64,000 bases of DNA, from NCBI GenBank assembly GCA_019118905.1, contig DWYA01000096.1:7195-71194 (forward strand). Reading direction: 5' to 3'. Shown piece after piece: positions 49,666 through 58,024 of this stretch. The position numbers were made by a program, and so were the translations under genes. Source of the DNA: Ruthenibacterium avium. Lineage in GTDB: Bacteria > Bacillota > Clostridia > Oscillospirales > Ruminococcaceae. Each line of letters opens with the position of its first letter. Within the stretch, counting starts at the first letter, position 1. The notes beneath the pieces were generated by a model that saw only the letters and a program-made list of their open reading frames with translations, was not told where the DNA came from and did not search any database.

Positions 49666-50124
49666 TTAAAAGTGATGACAGCACGATGCCGACGGTGAAA
49701 CGCTGCCCTTTGTACGGCAGGCTTCACATACGCCGTAAAATACAGTGCGGGTGGGATTGAGCGCAAACCCATGCGCACTGAGTACATGCTCGGAAATATC
49801 TTCTAAAATGTGGCAGTTTAAGTGAATCAGCGTTCCGCACGATTCACATTTGCAGTGGACACAAGGGGTGTGACGCTCGTTGTGCCCGTCGCCCAAGTAT
49901 TCAAAACAGGCGCTGTGTGTATTTTCCACGGTGTATTTTGCCACAACGCCTTGGGAAACCAAACGTTCTAAATTGCGGTAAACCGTGGCTGTGCCCATGG
50001 AAACGCCTTCCCGATGCAGCCCTTCGCAAATTTCTGCGGCGGTCACATGCTGCCCTTCAAAGAGTTTCAGATACTCGGTAAGCTGCAACAGCTGTTTGGT
50101 TTGATATGGTGCTTTCGCTCCCAT
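49666..50124 (-). CDS. zur: Fur-family zinc uptake regulator
   Basis: A 152-residue repressor: winged helix (about 1-85, AAEICEGLHREGVSMGTATVYRNLERLVSQGVV in parts) and a dimer/metal domain. CKCESCG and CEAC are the structural-zinc CxxC pairs, and HNERHTPCVHC contributes regulatory ligands. The C terminus adds SCCHHF. It is first gene of zur-znuACB-lipoprotein. Two Fur-type boxes flank its promoter, so it is autoregulated and represses zinc uptake when zinc is plentiful. The ATG is preceded by AAAGGGGCGGCTTAC. Confidence 0.95.
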   Translation of the reverse strand: MGAKAPYQTKQLLQLTEYLKLFEGQHVTAAEICEGLHREGVSMGTATVYRNLERLVSQGVVAKYTVENTHSACFEYLGDGHNERHTPCVHCKCESCGTLIHLNCHILEDISEHVLSAHGFALNPTRTVFYGVCEACRTKGSVSPSASCCHHF

Positions 50125-50149
50125 GTAAGCCGCCCCTTTTCTTCCAATT

Positions 50150-50164
50150 TGATAACCGTTTTCA
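50150..50164. promoter_or_regulatory. Zur box 1
   Basis: TGATAACCGTTTTCA is a 7-1-7 inverted repeat of the Fur-family type with one mismatch. It is the exact reverse complement of box 2 and lies just downstream of the -10 of the zur promoter. Confidence 0.85.
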
Positions 50165-50165
50165 T

Positions 50166-50194
50166 ATTATAGGAGCTTTTGGTTTTCTTGTCAA
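50166..50194 (-). promoter_or_regulatory. Promoter of zur-znuACB
   Basis: On the minus strand TTGACA (50189-50194) and TATAAT (50166-50171) are spaced by 17 bases, a perfect consensus, bracketed by the two Zur boxes. Confidence 0.93.
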
Positions 50195-50196
50195 TA

Positions 50197-50211
50197 TGAA
50201 AACGGTTATCA
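50197..50211. promoter_or_regulatory. Zur box 2
   Basis: TGAAAACGGTTATCA lies just upstream of the -35. It faces box 1 as a 20-base inverted copy including the flanking AATA bases. The remaining 230 bases to the von Willebrand gene show small GC hairpins but no clear promoter. Confidence 0.85.
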
Positions 50212-50443
50212 ATTTCTATTTGCCGAAAAAATTGAAAAGTAACAAAAATCTTTGTTTTTTTCATTACAGTGCAGCGCCTTTCGCAAAGTGCAGGAGCATG
50301 GTGAAAAACAGGCGCAAAGCGGCGCCAATCGCTGAGAACCTTGGACGAAGCTTCGGCATACGATGCTCATAGAAGCCTGCACCTGGCAGGCTCGGGGCAT
50401 GTGCTTTGCACAAAATTCAACGCCCAAAGAAAGGAAGATTGTT

Positions 50444-51784
50444 ATGCCGATTCTCTCAGTGAACAAAACGGCAGACCGCACCGAAATCAGCAGCGGCGGC
50501 ACATTCCATGTCACGCTGTCCGTCACAGCTGCGCCGGAATCTGAAATTCGCCCGGTAGACATTGCCATGGTGCTTGACCGTTCCGGCAGCATGAAAGGCA
50601 GTGCGCTGCAAAGCCTCAAAAAAGCAGCCAAAGAATTTATCGAGCTGCTGGCGCAAGGCGGCAATATGCTGGTGGGTCAAAACCGCATTGGCGTAATCAG
50701 CTTTGCCAACAGCGCGGTGATTGACGCACCGCTTACCCAGCAGGTCGATGTGCTGGAAGCGGCGGTCGATGGCCTTGTGGCAGAGGGCAACACCAACACT
50801 GGCGATGCTTTTGCACAGGCTCAGGCCATGCTGCACGCTTCTCAGGCAGGACGCAAAATGATGATTTTGTTTACCGACGGCGAGCCGACCATTGGCGTGA
50901 ACCCGACGCCGATTGCCAACATGATGAAGCAGGACGGCGTAGAAATCTACTGCATCGGCTACACCGGAAGCGACGGCATCAATGAGGAGCTTTTGAAAGA
51001 GTGGGCCTCCGACCCGGATTCTCAGTATGTGCTGATTGCCCCCACGGAAGCCGAAATCATCGAGGCGTTTAAAAATATCGCCCAGTCGATTTTGCTGCCC
51101 GGCGCAAAGGACATCACCATCTATGAAACCCCGAACCCCGCTTTCGAGATTGTGGCCATTGATACGCCAAACTTTGGAACGGTGCAGGAAATGCCGGACG
51201 GCTCTCTCCAGTGGTACATTGATGAGCTGGCCGTTTCGGAGCAGCAGACGGCAACGCTGCGCTTCACGCTGAAAGACCGCTGCAAAAAGACGGGTAAAAT
51301 GCCGGTGAATAAGAGCATTTGTCTGGTGGATGAGGCTCAGGAAAGCCCGGCTTTCCCGAATCCTATGATCACCGTAACCAAAGACGTGTGCGAGGACTGC
51401 CCCGAGGCGGTAGAAGTGACTGCTCCGGCGTGTGTGGACTCGATCTGCGCAGATCTCGGCGGTGTTTGCGTGCCGGATATGGGCCGGATGCTGACCGTTT
51501 CCATGACCTTGAAAAATCTGTGTCCGCATCGCAGTGTGGCCGTTGGCGTTTTGGTTACCGAGCTGACTTCCTGCGGCGAGGTAACGCGCGGCTTTAAGGC
51601 GATGACCGTTACCGCGCCTTCCTCTCGCGGATGCACCGACATGCGCTTGAGTCACATCCGCTTTGTTTTGCCGGAAACGGAAAGCATGTGCAAAACGCGC
51701 ACCTATCGCGTCCGTGCTTTTGTCAATGCGGCTTCCGGCACTTGGGGCGCCGAGTGCTACCACGGCGACGTTTGCGGCTGCTAA
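50444..51784 (+). CDS. Von Willebrand factor A domain protein with Cys-rich C-terminal domain, no signal peptide
   Basis: A 446-residue protein. Residues 38-215 are a vWA domain with an intact MIDAS: DRSGSM (DxSxS at 45-49), the Thr in NTNTGDAF and Asp in LFTDGEPT. A beta domain follows (about 225-320). The last 120 residues are unusual: about 15 cysteines, many near the end (CTDMR, MCKTRTYRV, ECYHGDVCGC). No signal peptide or membrane helix is present. The frame opens to 50363, but ATG 50444 follows AAAGGAAGATTGTT. Metal-dependent protein binding is expected. A cytoplasmic or spore-associated role is possible; there is no direct evidence. Confidence 0.85.
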   Translation: MPILSVNKTADRTEISSGGTFHVTLSVTAAPESEIRPVDIAMVLDRSGSMKGSALQSLKKAAKEFIELLAQGGNMLVGQNRIGVISFANSAVIDAPLTQQVDVLEAAVDGLVAEGNTNTGDAFAQAQAMLHASQAGRKMMILFTDGEPTIGVNPTPIANMMKQDGVEIYCIGYTGSDGINEELLKEWASDPDSQYVLIAPTEAEIIEAFKNIAQSILLPGAKDITIYETPNPAFEIVAIDTPNFGTVQEMPDGSLQWYIDELAVSEQQTATLRFTLKDRCKKTGKMPVNKSICLVDEAQESPAFPNPMITVTKDVCEDCPEAVEVTAPACVDSICADLGGVCVPDMGRMLTVSMTLKNLCPHRSVAVGVLVTELTSCGEVTRGFKAMTVTAPSSRGCTDMRLSHIRFVLPETESMCKTRTYRVRAFVNAASGTWGAECYHGDVCGC

Positions 51785-51999
51785 ACGCCATTTGCAGCCG
51801 GCAAAAGCGGAAATGATTGTTGGAAAAATACCCGTTTTTGGTACAAAAGGCTATTTCTGAAAAAAACCACTGTTCAGAAGCGGGAAAATGTCTATAATGA
51901 AAGCAAAGGAAAATGCTTGGGCGGTATGCTTCGGCACGCCGCCTGCGATGATAAAAAGCGGTGCAAAACCGCACAGAACAGGAAAGGTGTTGTGTACTT

Positions 52000-53130
52000 A
52001 TGATTTTGAAGAACGGTCGCGTCTTTACGGAAAACGGCGTTTTTATTGATGCAGATGTGGAGCTGAAGGACGGCAAAATCGTCAAAGTTGCACCGCGCGG
52101 AACACTGAGCGGTGACGAGGAGCTGGATGTACAGGGCAAATATGTTACCCCCGGCTTTGTGGATATCCATATCCACGGCGCAAAAGGCTCGGACTTCTGC
52201 GACAACGGCGCAGAGCACATTGAAACCATGAGCAGCTACCTCGGAAGCGAAGGCATTACCAGCTTCTGCGGCACCACCATGGCGTTTGACGAGCCGATTT
52301 TGCAGTCGATTTGTGAGACGGCACGTCCCTACATCAACAAAGAAACCGGCGGCGCTGTGCTGCGCGGCATCAACATGGAAGGCCCGTTCTTCAACAAGGC
52401 GAAAAAGGGTGCACAGGCTGAAAAATATATCGTTACCCCCGATCAGGGCATGTTTGACCGTCTGTATGAGGTTTCCGGCCAGAGCATTAAGCTGGTGGAT
52501 ATTGCCCCGGAGGTTGAGGGCAGCTACGACTTTATCCGTCACGCCAGCAAGAAATGCGTGGTTTCTATCGCGCACACCTGCGCCAACTATGACCAGGCAA
52601 AAGAGGCTTTTGCCGCCGGCGCAAGCCATGTTACTCATCTGTTCAACGCAATGCCCGCCTTCGGTCACCGTGACCCCGGCGTAATCGGTGCAGCTTCTGA
52701 CGATGCGGCACACGTCGAGATGATTTCCGACGGTATTCACCTGCATCCGGCAGTTGTCCGCAGCGTGTTCAAGTGGTTCGGTGATGACCGTGTGTGCCTG
52801 ATCAGCGATGCAATGCGCGCAGTGGGTATGCCCAACGGTGTTTACAGCTTGGGCGGCCAGACCGTGTACATGACCGACGGTAAAGCAACGCTGGAAAGCG
52901 GCGTCATCGCCGGCAGCGCAACCTCTTTGGCCGAGTGCTTCCGCCGTGCTGTGAGCTTCGATGTACCTTTGGAGAGCGCTTTGAAGGCTGCTACCATCAA
53001 CCCCGCAAAGGCAGTTGGCCTGTTCGACGAGGTGGGCAGCATTACAGAGGGCAAGCGTGCCGACGTTCTGGTGCTGGACGAAACCCTGCACCCCGAGCAC
53101 ATCTTCATCGGCGGCGTAAAAACGAAATAA
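52000..53130 (+). CDS. nagA: N-acetylglucosamine-6-phosphate deacetylase
   Basis: A 376-residue amidohydrolase producing glucosamine-6-phosphate and acetate. The metal-site motif VDIHIHGAKG lies near 58. GINMEGPFFN supplies the Glu ligand, SIAHTCANYDQA and VTHLFNAM the His residues, and LISDAMRA the catalytic Asp. The frame opens to 51961. ATG 52000 follows GAAAGGTGTTGTGTACTT, with TATAAT at 51893-51898 as a possible -10. No nagB follows. The substrate would come from the GlcNAc-type PTS at 31-36 kb. The 216-base gap upstream shows nothing else. Confidence 0.96.
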   Translation: MILKNGRVFTENGVFIDADVELKDGKIVKVAPRGTLSGDEELDVQGKYVTPGFVDIHIHGAKGSDFCDNGAEHIETMSSYLGSEGITSFCGTTMAFDEPILQSICETARPYINKETGGAVLRGINMEGPFFNKAKKGAQAEKYIVTPDQGMFDRLYEVSGQSIKLVDIAPEVEGSYDFIRHASKKCVVSIAHTCANYDQAKEAFAAGASHVTHLFNAMPAFGHRDPGVIGAASDDAAHVEMISDGIHLHPAVVRSVFKWFGDDRVCLISDAMRAVGMPNGVYSLGGQTVYMTDGKATLESGVIAGSATSLAECFRRAVSFDVPLESALKAATINPAKAVGLFDEVGSITEGKRADVLVLDETLHPEHIFIGGVKTK

Positions 53131-53156
53131 GCGTTCAGCGAATTCCTTGCTGAAAG

Positions 53157-53192
53157 AAAGCGCAGTCTGCTTGAAGCGGACTGCGCTTTTTG
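53157..53192 (+). terminator. Terminator of nagA
   Basis: AAAGCGCAGTC and GACTGCGCTTT form an 11-bp stem with an 11-base loop, followed by TTG. The 3' half overlaps the promoter of the next gene. Confidence 0.85.
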
Positions 53193-53199
53193 TTATAAT
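53171..53199 (+). promoter_or_regulatory. Promoter of the HAD gene, embedded in the nagA terminator
   Basis: TTGAAG (53171-53176), which lies in the terminator loop, and TATAAT (53194-53199) are 17 bases apart. Confidence 0.7.
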
Positions 53200-53235
53200 G
53201 AGGCGAAACGATGAGGCAAAATGGGAGGAAGCTAC

Positions 53236-54036
53236 ATGAATCAAACCATCAAAGCCGCGGTGTTTGACATTGACGGTACTTTGCTGACGCAGGGCAGCCA
53301 CGCCATCACCCCGCGCACTCTGAAAGCGCTGGAAGATTTGCGCCGCGCGGGCGTCACACTGATTGTGGCAACCGGACGCGCCCCCTTTGCCGCGCGTGAT
53401 GCACTGGGCGCGTTCGAGCCGGATTATCTTGTCTGTGCAACGGGCGCATTGGTGCAGGACCGTGCGGGAAAGCCGGTTTACGCCAACTATATGACGCAGG
53501 AAGAAATGTACGCGCTTGTGGATTACTGTGAGGACTATGAGCTGCCGCTGGACTTTGTGTATGACGAGGGATATTTCGCCTATGTGGAATATGAAAAGCT
53601 GAAAAGCCTTTCCACTGACAGCAGCGCAAAATTTGTGATCGACGGAGAAGATCAGGTGCGTCACTTGCAGGGGCTGCCCTATGTGGCTTGTGTGTATGCA
53701 CTGCCCGGACAGTTTGACGGTTTCTTTGAAAAATACGGCCATTTGAATCTGCGCACGTTGCCGTTTGCCAATGGATGCGGTTTTCACGATGTGGTGCATC
53801 AAAACGATGACAAGGCCGATTCCATTGAAATGCTGCTGAAACGCTTGGGCTTGACATGGGAGCAGACAGCGGCTTTTGGCGATGGACTGAATGACGAAAA
53901 AATGCTGGCGTGTGCCGGAATGCCCGTTGTGATGGAAAACGGTGAGGACAGCCTGAAACTGCCTGGCCGAGTGGTTGCACCCGCATGTAAAGATGATGGT
54001 GTGGCACAGGTGATTGAAGCAATGCTTTTGAAATGA
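53236..54036 (+). CDS. HAD-superfamily (Cof-type) phosphatase
   Basis: A 266-residue HAD IIB hydrolase. Motif I is FDIDGTLLT, motif II the Thr in VATGRAPF, motif III the Lys in QNDDKADSIEML and motif IV GDGLNDEKML. The cap domain occupies about 85-190. It dephosphorylates a small phospho-metabolite; the substrate is unknown, though the position after nagA allows a sugar phosphate. An ATG at 53221 is in frame, but ATG 53236 after GGGAGGAAGCTAC is preferred. It converges on the DUF1846 gene and shares a perfect terminator. Confidence 0.92.
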   Translation: MNQTIKAAVFDIDGTLLTQGSHAITPRTLKALEDLRRAGVTLIVATGRAPFAARDALGAFEPDYLVCATGALVQDRAGKPVYANYMTQEEMYALVDYCEDYELPLDFVYDEGYFAYVEYEKLKSLSTDSSAKFVIDGEDQVRHLQGLPYVACVYALPGQFDGFFEKYGHLNLRTLPFANGCGFHDVVHQNDDKADSIEMLLKRLGLTWEQTAAFGDGLNDEKMLACAGMPVVMENGEDSLKLPGRVVAPACKDDGVAQVIEAMLLK

Positions 54037-54111
54037 CACAATAAAGCTTGTAAAAAATCACAGCATCTGTTTTGACACGGTGCAAAAATGAAAGCTTTGC
54101 CATGACAGAGC

Positions 54112-54167
54112 AAAAGCGACAGAGAAAAAGACGTGCAAATCGCATCTCTTTTTCTCTGTCGCTTTTT
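54112..54167. terminator. Bidirectional terminator between the HAD and DUF1846 genes
   Basis: A perfect 19-bp stem (AAAAGCGACAGAGAAAAAG and its complement, 17-base loop) with T runs for both strands. Confidence 0.95.
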
Positions 54168-54203
54168 GTTAGGGTTGCTTATGCCGCTCTTTTCAGCAAA
54201 CGC

Positions 54204-55688
54204 TTAGAAGAACAAATCTTTGCTGGGGAATTCCGGGCTGCAAGTTAAGCGCAGGCCGAGCTTGCGCAGCGTACCCTCATCGCCGGAATGCAGCATACAG
54301 GTGCTGTGCATTTCACAATCGCGCAATTTGGGAAGCTCCTGCATGGCGCGTTCGGTCATCGTGTTCGTGGCAGCGGAAACAGCCAGCGCCGCCAGCACAT
54401 CGTCCACCTTCAAAACGCTGGAACGGCTGCCCAGTACATTGATTTTCAAGTTCAAAATCGGCTCCAAGAAAATCGGCGTCAGCAGCATTAAATCGTCGTC
54501 AATACGCGCCAAGCGCTTGATGGCGTTCAAAACGCACGAGGAGGAAGCGCTCATCAAATTGCTGGCCTTGCCCGTGACAATTTGCCCATCCGGCAGCTCG
54601 ATGGCAGCCGCAGCAACTCCCGTTTCTTCGCCTCTTTTCAGGGCGGGCTCTACTACGCAGCGATCGGTAGTGGAGAGCTTTAACTCCTGCATGATGCGCT
54701 TGATTTTATCTACGGCATCTTGTGTGCCTTTGCCTTGTTTTGCATCGCACATCGCCTTGAAATAACGGCAGATAATTTCCTGCTCAGCAGCATGACGCAC
54801 ATTGTCGTCATTGCAAATCGCGTAGCCTGCCATGTTCACGCCCATATCCGTGGGGGATTGATAAACGTTTTCATCGCCCATAATGCGCGACAAAATGGTT
54901 TTTACAATGGGGAAGGCTTCGATGTCGCGGTTATAGTTCACGGTGGTTTGGCCGTAAGCCTCCAAATGGAACGGGTCAATCATGTTGACGTCGGCAAGGT
55001 CGGCAGTAGCGGCCTCATACGCAAGGTTTACCGGGTGCTTCAAGGGCAGGTTCCAAATGGGGAATGTTTCAAACTTGGCATATCCTGCCACATGGCCGTG
55101 GCGGATTTCGTGGTACACCTGCGACAGGCAGGTGGCCAGCTTGCCGGAGCCCGGGCCCGGCGCCGTTACGACAACCAGCGGTTTCGTGGTGGCGATATAC
55201 GGGTTTGCGCCATAGCCTTCATCGCTGCAAATATATTCAATATCGGTGGGGTAGCCCTTGATGGGGCGGTGAATATAGTTTTTCACTCCGCGCGTTGTCA
55301 GCTTCTGGCTGAATGCGTCGGCGGCGGGCTGGCCGGTGTACTGGGTGATGACAACGCTGTTAATGGAAATGCCCATAGCCGAAATATCGTCAATCAGGCG
55401 CAGAACCTCCATGTCATAACTGATGCCCAAATCCGCGCGCACTTTGGTTTTTTCAATATCTCCTGCGGAAATGGTGAAAATAATTTCCGTTTGCTCCCGC
55501 ATTTCGTAAAGCAGACGGATTTTTCCGTTGGGGTCAAAGCCCGGAAGCACGCGCGCGGCGTGATAGTCGTCAAACAATTTTCCGCCAAACTCCAAGTAAA
55601 GCTTGCCGCCCCACTGTGCAATGCGTTCTTTGATATGCTCCGTTTGCTTTTTGATATACAGGTCGTTGTCGAATCCCAGTTGAATCAT
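54204..55688 (-). CDS. DUF1846 family protein
   Basis: A 494-residue cytoplasmic protein of the DUF1846 family, well conserved in Firmicutes but without established function. It opens MIQLGFDNDLYIKKQTEHIKERI (in parts) and has FGGKLFDDYHAARVLPGFDP, APGPGSGKLATCLSQVYHE (a P-loop-like stretch), GVNMAGYAI and SASSSCVLNAIK. Length matches the family. It is monocistronic with a weak promoter at 55815-55843. The leader holds a small GCACAA/TTGTGC hairpin (55772-55796). Confidence 0.93.
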   Translation of the reverse strand: MIQLGFDNDLYIKKQTEHIKERIAQWGGKLYLEFGGKLFDDYHAARVLPGFDPNGKIRLLYEMREQTEIIFTISAGDIEKTKVRADLGISYDMEVLRLIDDISAMGISINSVVITQYTGQPAADAFSQKLTTRGVKNYIHRPIKGYPTDIEYICSDEGYGANPYIATTKPLVVVTAPGPGSGKLATCLSQVYHEIRHGHVAGYAKFETFPIWNLPLKHPVNLAYEAATADLADVNMIDPFHLEAYGQTTVNYNRDIEAFPIVKTILSRIMGDENVYQSPTDMGVNMAGYAICNDDNVRHAAEQEIICRYFKAMCDAKQGKGTQDAVDKIKRIMQELKLSTTDRCVVEPALKRGEETGVAAAAIELPDGQIVTGKASNLMSASSSCVLNAIKRLARIDDDLMLLTPIFLEPILNLKINVLGSRSSVLKVDDVLAALAVSAATNTMTERAMQELPKLRDCEMHSTCMLHSGDEGTLRKLGLRLTCSPEFPSKDLFF

Positions 55689-55814
55689 AATCCCTTTTTA
55701 CCGCCTTTCACAAATCATTCCACTTTCTTAAAGAGAGCTTTTAACGCTGCCGTATGCTCCCTAAAATACGAAAAGCACAAGCTTTTTCCTTTGTGCATCT
55801 TTTTGCCATACACT

Positions 55815-55843
55815 AAGATACCATTAAAATGAGGAAGATACAA
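55815..55843 (-). promoter_or_regulatory. Possible promoter of the DUF1846 gene
   Basis: On the minus strand TTGTAT (55838-55843) and TATCTT (55815-55820) are 17 bases apart. It is about 130 bases upstream of the start codon. The neighbouring 55844-55986 is AT-rich with nothing else recognised. Confidence 0.45.
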
Positions 55844-55986
55844 GCTTTGCAGCAACGAATTTAACATTCTGTTCAGGAATTTTGCCTCCGTTGAGTATGT
55901 TACAAAATAAACCTGATATTATCTATTTTGTATAAAAAGCATGAAAATTATTTGTCGAAAAGAGAAATTCTTGCCTTTGAAACCTA

Positions 55987-56015
55987 TTGCACCGCAGCAC
56001 AAAAAGTAATATAAT
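55987..56015 (+). promoter_or_regulatory. Promoter of the ATP synthase operon
   Basis: TTGCAC (55987-55992) and TATAAT (56010-56015) with 17-base spacing, the last strong promoter before the atp genes. Confidence 0.78.
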
Positions 56016-56078
56016 AAATCCGATGACACCATTTTGACAATGGTGAAGGTTTGCACGAAAGAAGGGACGGCGAAACGC

Positions 56079-56300
56079 TTGGATAGAAATCACTGGCGGC
56101 GAATTGTGAAGGATTTATCATGGCTGACGCAATTCGGCGTTTCTTTATGCGTTCCGCCTGTGTTGTTTTTGCTGGGTGCATGGTGGCTGACACAGCATGG
56201 TTTTGGCGTTTGGGTTTACATTCCGGCGCTGGTGCTGGGTCTTGGCACCTCGGCCAGCTCGTTCCGTTCGTTTTTGCGCTATATTCAAAACCGAAAATAA
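56079..56300 (+). CDS. AtpZ/AtpI-type small membrane protein of the ATP synthase operon
   Basis: A 73-residue protein with two transmembrane helices (FGVSLCVPPVLFLLGAWWL and VYIPALVLGLGTSAS) and a basic end, SFLRYIQNRK. It matches the short AtpZ/AtpQ proteins at the head of many Firmicutes atp operons, thought to aid c-ring assembly or magnesium supply. The frame opens to 56034. A TTG at 56079 after AAGAAGGGACGGCGAAACGC is the most likely start, since the upstream ATG at 56040 has no Shine-Dalgarno sequence. It is the first gene of the operon. Confidence 0.72.
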   Translation: MDRNHWRRIVKDLSWLTQFGVSLCVPPVLFLLGAWWLTQHGFGVWVYIPALVLGLGTSASSFRSFLRYIQNRK

Positions 56301-56318
56301 CCCGGGGAGGGAGTTTCT

Positions 56319-56723
56319 TTGAAAATACAAAAAGCGGTGAAGCGTGAAACCCTGCACATTGCTTTGGGGGTGGCCGGGTTCACGGCGCTTGAAAATATCA
56401 TTTATCTGCTGATAGGCCTTTGGAGCACTTCGGTGCTGGCGGGAAGCTTGGCGGGTGCTGTGCTGGCTGTGGGCAACTTTTTTGCCTTGGCTTTAACGGT
56501 TCAGGCCGCTGCCGCCACGGGCGATGAAAAACGCTCCAAGCTGAAAATGCAGTTTTCTTATAGTGTGCGGATGCTGGTGGTGCTTTTGGCCCTCATTGCG
56601 GTGTTTGCTGTGCCGTTTTTTGACGGAATCGCGGCAATTTTTCCGCTGCTTTTTCCGCGTTTGACCATTGTGGTCATGCAGGTGCTCGGCTTTTATAAGC
56701 CGGAAAAACAGGTGCAGGATTGA
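56319..56723 (+). CDS. atpI: ATP synthase subunit I (AtpI-like)
   Basis: A 134-residue membrane protein with four hydrophobic segments, roughly 15-32, 36-60, 80-100 and 105-125. The sequence has weak similarity to AtpI, an accessory factor in assembly of the c ring. The start is TTG at 56319, preceded by GGGGAGGGAGTTTC. It lies between the AtpZ-like gene and atpB, the usual position for atpI. The 123-base gap to atpB contains a long leader but no terminator. Confidence 0.75.
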   Translation: MKIQKAVKRETLHIALGVAGFTALENIIYLLIGLWSTSVLAGSLAGAVLAVGNFFALALTVQAAAATGDEKRSKLKMQFSYSVRMLVVLLALIAVFAVPFFDGIAAIFPLLFPRLTIVVMQVLGFYKPEKQVQD

Positions 56724-56846
56724 TGCGCCTGCCGCGATGCAGATAACGTGCTTTGCACCGCAGCATTTTTAAAAGGGCTGCGTTTTGTGCACAGCACGTT
56801 TGAAAGGCTCGCAAGAGCCGTAAGATAAAGGAGGAATCAAGCGTTT

Positions 56847-57617
56847 ATGAATGTAGAAATTACCGGCGCAAAGATCCTGTTTACCATTCCCATATTCGGT
56901 GGCATTCCCATTACGGAAACCATTACGAATGCGTGGCTGGTAATGGTGATCATTGCCGGGCTTTGCGTATTTCTGACCCGTGGAATGACCGTGCGAGGCA
57001 CGGGCAAGCGGCAGGTAATCGCAGAGATGCTGGTGCAAACAGCGCAGAACTTTGTGGATACAAACATGGGCAAGCGCTTTTCACATTTTGCACCCTTTAT
57101 TGCCGCGCTGTTCAGCATGTCGGCGCTGTCCAGTCTGCTGAGCCTTGTCGGGCTCTATGCCCCCACCGCGGATTTGTCCACGGAGTTGGCATGGGCGGTG
57201 CTGGTGTTCGTGATGATCACAGCCACAAAAATCCGTTCGAGCGGCCTTGGCGGTTACCTCAAAGGGTACACCGAGCCCATTGCGGTGCTTACGCCGTTTA
57301 ACGTTCTGTCCGAGTTGGCCACGCCGATTTCCATGGCGTTCCGTCACTTCGGCAACATTGCTTCGGGCGGTGTTATCTCCGCGCTGGTGTATGCCGCGCT
57401 GGCGGTGCTCAACCAAGCCGTGTTCGGCCTTCTGCCCGGCGTTCTGGGCGATGTTTTGGGCGCCATTCCGTTTTTGCAGGTTGGTATTCCTGCCGTCCTG
57501 TCGATCTATTTCGACTTGTTCTCCAGCTTCATGCAGGCGTTCATTTTCTGTATGCTGACCATGCTGTACATTGCCAACGCAGCCGGAGAAGAAGAACCCG
57601 AAGCTGCCGCAGCGTAA
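56847..57617 (+). CDS. atpB: ATP synthase subunit a
   Basis: A 256-residue membrane stator subunit forming the ion half-channels. The essential Arg is in MAFRHFGNIASG, followed by the C-terminal helix FSSFMQAFIFCMLTMLYIANA. It shows the family's KGYTEPIAVLTPFNVLSELATPIS in parts. Length is typical of Firmicutes. The ATG follows AAGGAGGAATCAAGCGTTT. It should pass Na+ or H+ to the c ring encoded next. Confidence 0.96.
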   Translation: MNVEITGAKILFTIPIFGGIPITETITNAWLVMVIIAGLCVFLTRGMTVRGTGKRQVIAEMLVQTAQNFVDTNMGKRFSHFAPFIAALFSMSALSSLLSLVGLYAPTADLSTELAWAVLVFVMITATKIRSSGLGGYLKGYTEPIAVLTPFNVLSELATPISMAFRHFGNIASGGVISALVYAALAVLNQAVFGLLPGVLGDVLGAIPFLQVGIPAVLSIYFDLFSSFMQAFIFCMLTMLYIANAAGEEEPEAAAA

Positions 57618-57703
57618 GCGTCGGCACTGCTGTTTTTGTATCAAAAGGCGCTTTGCCTTTTTGATAAAATATTCGTAAAGAGAAATTTTAGGAGGAAACC
57701 CTT

Positions 57704-57970
57704 ATGTTGGAAAAAGCTATCGTTCTCGCGGGCTGTGCAGTGGGCGCAGGCCTGGCTCTGATCGCAGGTATCGGCCCTGGTATTGGTGAGGGCTACGCCG
57801 TTGGTAAGGCTTGTGAGGCCATTGGCCGTCAGCCGGAGTGCAAAGGCGACGTTACTTCTACCATGCTGCTGGGCTGCGCCATCGCTGAGACCACCGGTAT
57901 TTACGGCTTCGTTACCGGCCTTTTGCTGATCTTCGTTGCGCCGGGCATGTTCACCGGTATGCTGGGTTAA
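57704..57970 (+). CDS. atpE: ATP synthase subunit c with sodium-type ion site
   Basis: An 88-residue two-helix proteolipid. The ion carboxylate is Glu62 in AETTGIYG. Glu29 (GIGEGYA) replaces the Gln found in the sodium ATP synthase of Ilyobacter, with the same 33-residue spacing. Thr63, Thr64 and Tyr67 complete the sodium-binding pattern, and the polar loop is RQPECKGD. This predicts a sodium-translocating ring, or one with two carboxylates and mixed specificity. The ATG follows AGGAGGAAACCCTT. Confidence 0.96.
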   Translation: MLEKAIVLAGCAVGAGLALIAGIGPGIGEGYAVGKACEAIGRQPECKGDVTSTMLLGCAIAETTGIYGFVTGLLLIFVAPGMFTGMLG

Positions 57971-58024
57971 TTACTGTGACGTCAGTGCGCGTTTGGCGCA
58001 CGATGTAAGAAGGGAGGAACAAAA

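Noticed and set aside
51892..54039. Minus-strand open frame of 715 codons across nagA and the HAD gene
   Set aside because: It covers two well-recognised genes and the intergenic terminator/promoter on the other strand; its protein is low-complexity and His/Arg-rich, as expected for a shadow frame.
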